Source: an uncultured Alistipes sp.
GTDB lineage: Bacteria > Bacteroidota > Bacteroidia > Bacteroidales > Rikenellaceae
Direction of reading: 5' to 3'
Length of the DNA: 64,000 nt
Assembly: GCA_947623305.1 (NCBI GenBank)
Contig: CANQGQ010000001.1
Location: 1-64,000, forward strand
Part shown: in pieces, positions 55,945 through 64,000 of the stretch
How positions within the stretch are numbered: the first letter of the stretch is position 1
Layout of the letters: the number at the start of each line of letters is the position of its first letter
Notes under the pieces: model-generated
Databases searched by the model: none
The model's input: only the letters and a program-made list of their open reading frames with translations
Told to the model about the DNA's origin: nothing
Translations under genes and position numbers: made by a program

Positions 55945-56355
55945 ATGTTAGGGTTCACGCCATTCAAGAAACACGCCAACAAGTTCAACTACATTCCGCG
56001 GTACTACGACCCCGAAAAAGAGGCCCGCGAGCAACGGCGCGCCGAACTGCACGGCCAGCGCTCCGATGACGACCGCGAATACCGCCCCGGACAGTACATC
56101 CGCACGCAACGCGAAGCGCGTGCGAACCGCCGTTCCCGCACGAACAACGGCCGTATGCGAATTTGGCTCTATTTAGGCATCGCGTTTCTGGCTTTGCTTT
56201 TCATCCAGTTGGTTTACCCGCGGCTGGCCTCGTTCTTCACGAACTTAGATCGTACGCCGGCCCGAACCGAAATACAGAACGAGGTAGGCGACTTCGACCC
56301 GACCGCCCCGATCACGGTCGTTCCGAACGACTACGAAGAGGGAGAATCCGAATAA
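55945..56355 (+). CDS. Small membrane protein upstream of mutL, 136 aa
   Basis: The basic N-terminal half (about 1-72; many Arg) has the start MLGFTPFKKHANKFNYIPRY followed by DPEKEARE. One membrane span lies about 73-92 (WLYLGIAFLALLFIQLVYP), then an acidic end. By the positive-inside rule the N-terminus is cytosolic. Similar proteins lie before mutL in other Bacteroidales; the function is unknown. Confidence 0.75.
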   Translation: MLGFTPFKKHANKFNYIPRYYDPEKEAREQRRAELHGQRSDDDREYRPGQYIRTQREARANRRSRTNNGRMRIWLYLGIAFLALLFIQLVYPRLASFFTNLDRTPARTEIQNEVGDFDPTAPITVVPNDYEEGESE

Positions 56356-56399
56356 CCGAATACGACCATTTTTAGCACCACGACCCAATTAATAAAAGA

Positions 56400-58442
56400 A
56401 TGGCTGATAGAATCCGATTGCTTTCCGAAATCGTCGCCAACCAGATCGCGGCGGGCGAGGTGGTCGAACAACCCGCCTCGGTCGTCAAGGAGATGATGGA
56501 AAACGCCCTCGATGCCGGTGCACGGAGCGTGCGAGTCAACTACCGCAAAGGCGGACTGGAATTGATCCAGATCATCGACGACGGATGCGGCATGTCGCCC
56601 ATCGACGCCCGTCTGGCCTTCGACCGGCACGCCACGAGCAAAATCGTCTCGGCCGACGACATCTACAACCTCCATACCTTCGGATTCCGCGGCGAAGCGC
56701 TCGCCTCGATCGCCGCCGTGGCACAAGTCGAGTTGCGCACCCGCCAGCAGGAGGACGAATTGGGGACCGTAACGAACCTCAACGGCGGCAAATTCGTCTC
56801 GCAGGAACCGGTCATGTGTCCCGTGGGGTCGCAGTTCTTCGTGCGCAACCTGTTCTACAACGTGCCGGCCCGTCGGCGACGGTTCGAGACCCGCATCCAA
56901 GCGGCCGCCACGCAAATCCGGAACGAATTCCAACGGGTCGTGCTCTGCTATCCGGAAATCGCCTTCGAACTCTACGCCAACGATGCGCCGCTCTATTCGC
57001 TGGCGGCCGGAACGCTCGCCGAACGCATCGTCGATGTCGTAGGCCGCCACATCAAACAAAATCTGCTCGACGTCTCCGCCGACACGTCGATCGCCTCGGT
57101 CAAGGGGTTCATCGGGCGGCCCGCAGCCGCCAAACGGCGTTCCGCAGCCGAACAGTTCCTGTTCGTCAACGGACGCTTTTTCAAAAGCAACTACCTGACC
57201 AGCGCCATTCTGAAGGCTTACGAGAAGTTGATTCCCGAGAGCATGCAGCCCTCGTTCTTTCTCTACCTGACGATCGACCCCGCCCGCATCGACGTCAACA
57301 TCGACCCGCACAAGACCGAAATCCATTTCGCCGACGAGCAGGCCGTATGGCAGATCGTCAATGCCGCCGTGCGAGAGACGCTGGCCAAAACGGGCGCCGT
57401 GCCGATGATGGACTTCGACCGCAACAACACGATCGAGATTCCCGTCTTGCAGCAGGGCGCCGTCTATGCGGAACCGTCCGCATTGAGCAATGCCAACTAC
57501 AACCCGTTCAGCGAGAGCTACATCGACCCGACCGCTGCGGCTCCGGATGTCGAGTTCACGGGATTCGACGTCCCCTACACCGACGCGGAAGCCGACGCCA
57601 AGCCCCGTTCGCCGAAACCGGCTGCAAAGTCCGGTTCGGCACGCAAAGAACGCATTCGTCCGATGGGCATCCAACCCAACACCGATTTCGAGGAGTTCGC
57701 CTCGGCAGGCGATTTCGAGGAGTTCCCTTCGGTCGCCATCACACCCCCTGTGATCGACACCACGCCCCCTGCAACCGGCACCGCCTCCGAAACGACGACC
57801 GGAACGACAACCTCCTCGCAACTCGACTTCATCCCTTCGGCCGAGCCGGAGCAACAGCAGCTCGAACTGGAACACGAATCCAAATTGGGAGCCGTACTGC
57901 CCCTGAACGGAGGATATGCAGCGACGACGATCGACGGACGATTGGTCGTCATCGACCTGCGGCGGGCCCGCGAACGGATTCTTTACGAAAATTATCTGCG
58001 GATGCTGCATGCCGGTACCGCCGTCAGCGAGCAACTGCTCTTTCCGGAAAAACTGACCTTCACACGCGAGGAATACACCCTGTTGGAGGAACATGCCGTG
58101 GAGTTCGCAGCGTTGGGATTCGATCTCGAATTTTGCGGGCAGGAGACCGTCGAAATCAAGGGCACGCCGGCCGACTTGCCGACCGAAGCGATCGACCGCT
58201 CCGTCTATGAACTGTTGCAGGTGTTCGCCTCGCCGGTACCGCTCGAAGAGGTGCGGCGCGACAAAATCGCCACGCTGATGGCGCGGGCCGGTTCACGGAG
58301 CGTGCCGCGCACGCCGACGCCCGAGGAGGCCGCCGCCCTGCTCGAACGGCTCATCGCTACCGAAAATTACAGTTTTTCGCCCTCGGGCAAGGCCATCCTG
58401 ACCGAAATCGCACCGGAAGAGGTGAAAAACCGATTGGGATAA
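56400..58442 (+). CDS. mutL: DNA mismatch repair protein MutL (endonuclease motif lost)
   Basis: A 680 aa MutL. The GHKL ATPase part is intact: ENALDAGARSVRV (about 33-45), DDGCGM (about 60) and FGFRGEALASIAAVAQ (about 96-111). The middle (about 335-480) is low-complexity. In the C-terminal dimer domain the place of the metal-binding DQHA(x)2E(x)4E motif reads VIDLRRARERILYE (about 515-528), so Gln and His are gone; the CPHGRP motif is also missing. Nicking activity is therefore unlikely. The leader ACCCAATTAATAAAAG precedes the ATG. Confidence 0.94.
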   Translation: MADRIRLLSEIVANQIAAGEVVEQPASVVKEMMENALDAGARSVRVNYRKGGLELIQIIDDGCGMSPIDARLAFDRHATSKIVSADDIYNLHTFGFRGEALASIAAVAQVELRTRQQEDELGTVTNLNGGKFVSQEPVMCPVGSQFFVRNLFYNVPARRRRFETRIQAAATQIRNEFQRVVLCYPEIAFELYANDAPLYSLAAGTLAERIVDVVGRHIKQNLLDVSADTSIASVKGFIGRPAAAKRRSAAEQFLFVNGRFFKSNYLTSAILKAYEKLIPESMQPSFFLYLTIDPARIDVNIDPHKTEIHFADEQAVWQIVNAAVRETLAKTGAVPMMDFDRNNTIEIPVLQQGAVYAEPSALSNANYNPFSESYIDPTAAAPDVEFTGFDVPYTDAEADAKPRSPKPAAKSGSARKERIRPMGIQPNTDFEEFASAGDFEEFPSVAITPPVIDTTPPATGTASETTTGTTTSSQLDFIPSAEPEQQQLELEHESKLGAVLPLNGGYAATTIDGRLVVIDLRRARERILYENYLRMLHAGTAVSEQLLFPEKLTFTREEYTLLEEHAVEFAALGFDLEFCGQETVEIKGTPADLPTEAIDRSVYELLQVFASPVPLEEVRRDKIATLMARAGSRSVPRTPTPEEAAALLERLIATENYSFSPSGKAILTEIAPEEVKNRLG

Positions 58443-58465
58443 TCCGCCGAAAAGCACTATCTTTG
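58433..58465 (+). promoter_or_regulatory. Promoter of the rhomboid gene
   Basis: ATTG (58433-58436), 21 bases, TATCTTTG (58458-58465), starting inside the end of mutL; start near 58472, 17 bases before the ATG. Confidence 0.6.
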
Positions 58466-58488
58466 CAAGAAGTTTATCCGCAACGACC

Positions 58489-59094
58489 ATGAATCCCTAT
58501 TTCAAGACGCCACCGGTTGTCAAAAACCTGATAATCATCAATCTGCTGGTCTACATGGCAACGGCGATGCTGCCCGTCGGACGGCAGATCATGGGATACT
58601 GTTCCCTCTACTGGTTCGAGAACCCGCTCTACCACTCCTACCAGTTCATCACCTATATGTTCCTGCACGGCAGCTTCGAACACATCTTTTTCAACATGTT
58701 CGCGCTGTGGATGTTCGGGCGATCGCTCGAATACGAATTGGGCTCGAAACGCTTTCTGACCTATTACTTCGTCTGCGGCGTGGGCGCCGCCCTGATCCAG
58801 ATGGCGACCGTCTGGTTCACGGGCGAATACTACGTGCAGTTGATCGGCGCGTCGGGCGCCGTCATGGGGCTGCTGCTCGCGTTCGGCGTCCTTCATCCCA
58901 ATGCGGTCATCATGTTGTTGATTCCGCCCATCCCCATCAAGGCCAAATGGTTCGTCATCATCTACGGCGTCATCGAGCTCTTTTCCGGCTGGCGGGGCAT
59001 CGGCAATGTCGCCCACTTCGCCCATGTCGGCGGCATGCTGTGGGGGCTGCTGCTGCTGTACTGGTGGCGACGGCAAGGTAAAATCCGGTTCTGA
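58489..59094 (+). CDS. Rhomboid intramembrane serine protease
   Basis: A 201 aa protein with six membrane helices. The catalytic Ser is in GASGAVMG (about 122-129) and the His in AHFAHVGGMLWG (about 178-189); HGSFEHIFFNMFALWMFG (about 60-77) carries the conserved His and Asn of helix 2. It cleaves substrates within the inner membrane; targets are unknown. It ends three bases before the EEP gene. Confidence 0.93.
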   Translation: MNPYFKTPPVVKNLIIINLLVYMATAMLPVGRQIMGYCSLYWFENPLYHSYQFITYMFLHGSFEHIFFNMFALWMFGRSLEYELGSKRFLTYYFVCGVGAALIQMATVWFTGEYYVQLIGASGAVMGLLLAFGVLHPNAVIMLLIPPIPIKAKWFVIIYGVIELFSGWRGIGNVAHFAHVGGMLWGLLLLYWWRRQGKIRF

Positions 59095-59097
59095 TTC

Positions 59098-60243
59098 ATG
59101 GCGGAAGAGTATTATTCGGATTACAGGCGATACGAGAAACCGCGGCACCGCTCCCTGCTGACACGGATTTTCGACGGGTGCATGACGGCGTTGTCCATCG
59201 CCGTCGGTGCGACGCTGCTGCTTACGCTGCTGGTTCCGTATGTCAATCCTGCGAAGGTGGCGATCTTTCCCATCCTCGGATTGACCGCACCGGCCATCTA
59301 CATCGCGACCCTCGTGCTGGCGCTTTTCTGGATCATCCGTTGGCGCTGGCTCCAGGCCGGCCTGCTGCTACTGCCGATTCTGCTCGGTTGTTTCAGCATT
59401 CCGCTTTTCTACCGTCCGCAAATCCGCCGCACCTACGGCGAGGCGAAATACGACCGCAGCGCCTTCAAGGTGCTGACCTACAACGTGCGCGGCTTCTACG
59501 ACGACCAGGGCCGAAGCAGCGCCGACCGCGTAACCCGCCTGCTGTCGCAACTCGATCCCGACATCATCTGCCTTCAGGAGTACAACGCGGCGCTGGCCGG
59601 ACAGAGTGCCGCCTTCACCAATCTGTTGGAAAGCTATTCGCATATCGGAAGCGCCGGCACGCCCGATGCGGGGCCGATGCTGATTATGAGCAAATTCCCG
59701 ATTCTGCATTCGGATACGATTCCGGCATTCGGCAGTTCGATGTGGGCCGACGTACGGATCGGCGACGAGACGGTGCGCATCTTCAACAACCATCTGCATA
59801 CGACCGACATCAAGGCCTACGACGATGAATTCATCACCCGGCGGCTCTTTCTGACCGACTCGACCCGTTGGGCGAAGATGCGGAGCATCGCGCACCGCCA
59901 CCGGAAGAATTGCGTGCTGCGGGCCGCCCAAGTGGACATCATCGCACCGGTCGTCGCCGACACGCGGACGCGCTACATCATCTGCGGCGATTTCAACGAC
60001 ACGCCGATTTCGTACGTCTATCGAACGATGGCCCGCGGAGCGAAAGACGCGTTCAGCGAGTGCGGCGTGGATTATTCGCACACCTATCGCGGATTCTTCA
60101 ATGCGCTGCGCATCGACTACGTGCTCTCGTCCGACGGGCTCGAGGCCTGCAGCTACGAGGTGCCCGATGTTACCTACTCCGACCATCTGCCCGTGGTCGT
60201 GCGCCTGCAAAAGACCGAAACGAACAACAAAGAACCCAAATAA
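59098..60243 (+). CDS. Membrane-anchored endonuclease/exonuclease/phosphatase family protein
   Basis: A 381 aa protein with three N-terminal membrane helices (about 30-50, 57-78, 85-102) and a C-terminal EEP domain (about 120-375). Motifs: LTYNVRGFYD (Asn), ICLQEYN (Glu), FNNHLHTTD, GDFNDTPIS (Asp/Asn), and SDHLPVVV (catalytic His). Members cleave phosphodiesters in nucleic acids, lipids or inositol phosphates; the substrate is not known here. It follows the rhomboid gene closely and precedes the YhcH-like gene by 11 bases, suggesting one operon. Confidence 0.88.
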   Translation: MAEEYYSDYRRYEKPRHRSLLTRIFDGCMTALSIAVGATLLLTLLVPYVNPAKVAIFPILGLTAPAIYIATLVLALFWIIRWRWLQAGLLLLPILLGCFSIPLFYRPQIRRTYGEAKYDRSAFKVLTYNVRGFYDDQGRSSADRVTRLLSQLDPDIICLQEYNAALAGQSAAFTNLLESYSHIGSAGTPDAGPMLIMSKFPILHSDTIPAFGSSMWADVRIGDETVRIFNNHLHTTDIKAYDDEFITRRLFLTDSTRWAKMRSIAHRHRKNCVLRAAQVDIIAPVVADTRTRYIICGDFNDTPISYVYRTMARGAKDAFSECGVDYSHTYRGFFNALRIDYVLSSDGLEACSYEVPDVTYSDHLPVVVRLQKTETNNKEPK

Positions 60244-60254
60244 ACGACCTAATT

Positions 60255-60704
60255 ATGATTTTAGACAACCTGAAAAATGCGACGGTCTACTACGGAGTGA
60301 GCCCGCGCATGAAGAAGGCGTTCGAGCTGATGGCTTCGACCGACTGGACGAAAGTGGAGCCCGGCATCCACGAATTGGAGGGCCGCGACATCTACGTCAA
60401 CGTGATGGAACGCGAGCTGAAGACCAAGGAGGCCGCCAAACTCGAAGTGCACAACGACTACATCGACATCCAGATGCTCATCTCGGGCAAATGCGAATCG
60501 TTCGGCTGGAGCGAGCGCTGCAATCTGAAGCAGCCGCAGGGCGAGTTCAACACGACGAAGGACATCCAGCTCTTCGACGATGTGCCGCAAACCTACTACA
60601 CGCTCTACCCGGGCCAGTTCACGGTGCTCTTCCCCGAAGATGGACATGCTCCGATGGTCGGCGAAGGTGTCGTGCGCAAAATCATCTTCAAGGTACGCAA
60701 ATAG
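60255..60704 (+). CDS. YhcH/YjgK/YiaL family protein
   Basis: I chose the ATG at 60255 (MILDNLKNATVYYGVSPRM) after the AT-rich leader CCTAATTATG. The 149 aa cupin-like protein has the family pattern HNDYIDIQMLISGKCESFGW (about 73-92) and LFPEDGHAPMVGEG (about 123-136) with metal-binding His/Glu/Asp. Members are linked to sialic acid or other sugar catabolism and resemble the EbgC subunit. No sugar operon is next to it, so the substrate is open. Confidence 0.9.
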   Translation: MILDNLKNATVYYGVSPRMKKAFELMASTDWTKVEPGIHELEGRDIYVNVMERELKTKEAAKLEVHNDYIDIQMLISGKCESFGWSERCNLKQPQGEFNTTKDIQLFDDVPQTYYTLYPGQFTVLFPEDGHAPMVGEGVVRKIIFKVRK

Positions 60705-60724
60705 TCGCTCCGCGCACACGGAAA

Positions 60725-60768
60725 AGCAGCGTCATCGGGCCGGTCGTTCCGGTTCCGGTGGCGCTGCT
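60725..60768. terminator. Hairpin after the YhcH-like gene
   Basis: AGCAGCG pairs with CGCTGCT, with an inner CCGG-rich stem. On the plus strand no T run follows; on the minus strand TTTT does. Weak evidence for termination. Confidence 0.35.
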
Positions 60769-60810
60769 ATCGCAAAAAATGGCGACCTGCGCGCTTTTCT
60801 CGCCTCGGCG

Positions 60811-60841
60811 TATGTTTTCCGAATCTCTTTTCGTAAATTTG
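60811..60841 (+). promoter_or_regulatory. Promoter of the glutaminyl cyclase-metH unit
   Basis: TATG, 19 bases, TAAATTTG (60834-60841); start near 60848, 19 bases before the ATG. Confidence 0.6.
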
Positions 60842-60866
60842 CCCCGTTGATTCGGTTGCACGCATC

Positions 60867-61670
60867 ATGAAAAACATTCCGCTTCTTCTTCTCTGCCTTT
60901 TGCTCGCCGCCTGCGGATCGGGTTCGGCCCGCGCCAAACGACCGGCTGCCGATCGTTCGGCATCGACCGTCGAACCCGTAGCCTATACCTATCGCATTCG
61001 GGCCGTCCATCCCCATGCGACCGACGCCTATACGCAGGGGCTGCAATACGCCGACGGGCTGCTGTGGGAGGGAACAGGCCAGAACGGCGCTTCGCGCATC
61101 ACGAAGACCGACCTTGCAACCGGCCGGACGACGGTGATCGCGACGCTGCCCCGCACCGACTTCGGCGAAGGCATCACGCTGCTGAACGGGAAGCTCTACC
61201 AGCTCACCTGGCAGTCGAACAAAGCCTACGTCTATGATGCCGCCACGGGGCAGGAGCTCCGCACGTTCCGTTATGCGGGCGAGGGCTGGGGCCTCACGAC
61301 CGACGGCACACAGCTCTACATGACAGACGGTTCGGAGAAGATTTTCACCCTCGATCCGGAGACCTTCAAGCGGACGAAGCGCATCACAGTAACCCATCGC
61401 GGCGAACCCGTGCAGCTGCTGAACGAATTGGAGTGGATCGACGGCCGCATCTGGGCCAATGTCTATACGACCGATTGCGTGTTGATCATCCACCCCGAAA
61501 CGGGCGTCGTCGAGGGGGTCATCGACTTCGCGGGGCTACTTCCGGAGAGCGACCGGACGCCCGCGACCGACGTGCTGAACGGCATCGCGCACGATCCGGC
61601 GACGGGCCGCATCTTCGTAACGGGCAAGAACTGGCCCAAACTCTTCGAAATCGAACTTATTCCCGAATAG
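60867..61670 (+). CDS. Glutaminyl-peptide cyclotransferase-like lipoprotein
   Basis: A 267 aa lipoprotein: signal LLLLCLLLAACGSG with Cys17 as the lipid site. The rest is a five-bladed beta-propeller of the bacterial glutaminyl cyclase family, with HPHATDAYTQGLQYADGLLW (about 50-69), ESTG-equivalent EGTGQNGAS and NELEWIDGRIWANV (about 189-202). It turns N-terminal Gln of peptides into pyroglutamate in the periplasm. Bacteroidales use this to protect exported proteins. metH follows four bases later. Confidence 0.92.
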   Translation: MKNIPLLLLCLLLAACGSGSARAKRPAADRSASTVEPVAYTYRIRAVHPHATDAYTQGLQYADGLLWEGTGQNGASRITKTDLATGRTTVIATLPRTDFGEGITLLNGKLYQLTWQSNKAYVYDAATGQELRTFRYAGEGWGLTTDGTQLYMTDGSEKIFTLDPETFKRTKRITVTHRGEPVQLLNELEWIDGRIWANVYTTDCVLIIHPETGVVEGVIDFAGLLPESDRTPATDVLNGIAHDPATGRIFVTGKNWPKLFEIELIPE

Positions 61671-61673
61671 GCC

Positions 61674-64000
<2,327 letters not shown>

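Overview
The window looks like chromosome of a Bacteroidales bacterium, most likely Alistipes or another Rikenellaceae member (inferred from gene content and high GC; no 16S rRNA gene is present to prove it). Supporting signs are the repeated Bacteroidetes promoter pattern (TTTG, about 19-22 bases, then TAnnTTTG), AT-rich leaders instead of Shine-Dalgarno sites, a SusC-like TonB receptor with a surface lipoprotein, ATP-dependent PEP carboxykinase, a lone oxaloacetate decarboxylase alpha chain, a Bacteroidetes-type V-ATPase operon with a DUF2764 gene, a MurF-alanine racemase fusion and a Bacteroidetes LptD.

Bases 1 to about 17,660 are the right part of a tailed (siphovirus-like) prophage. The left end, head and packaging genes lie outside the window. 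In order: the end of an unknown phage gene, a structural protein, a small cassette (putative antisense-strand RNA, a small DNA-binding-like protein, an orphan Dam-type methylase with its own terminator), then the tail operon from its own promoter (possible chaperone, tape measure, two baseplate-like proteins, a long fibre interrupted by a TAA, a fibre-tip protein), two small proteins, and a lysis block (holin, M15 peptidase, spanin-like protein). A tyrosine integrase on the minus strand sits beside a tRNA-Met(CAT) gene whose 3' end faces the prophage, the usual arrangement for integration into a tRNA gene.

Bases 17,700-32,200 are host genes: a 6-TM ion channel with an odd selectivity filter, MscL, OadA-like carboxyltransferase, an AI-2E family transporter, a TonB receptor-lipoprotein pair, pckA, tRNA-Glu, rpsT, L-serine dehydratase and a small conserved-looking protein. 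pckA, the OadA-like protein and SdaA all act around PEP, pyruvate and oxaloacetate. A strongly folded RNA element with 6S-like architecture lies at 32,250-32,447.

Bases 32,667-40,326 are a seven-gene V-type ATPase operon on the minus strand (E, DUF2764, A, B, D, I, K). Its K subunit carries the Na+-site residues known from Enterococcus hirae. Then follow a start-less small ORF, a GC-rich folded element, tRNA-Gln(CTG) and a nucleoside permease.

Bases 42,500-64,000 hold envelope and housekeeping genes: lptD facing amiC and an mlaD-like gene, mutS2, the murF-alr fusion, an RsmI-like methyltransferase, grpE-dnaJ, mutL (which lacks the usual endonuclease motif), a rhomboid protease, an EEP-family protein, a YhcH-family protein, a glutaminyl cyclase-like lipoprotein and the first three quarters of metH, which runs off the end. 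Six G/C runs of exactly nine bases occur, two inside coding regions of surface or fibre proteins.
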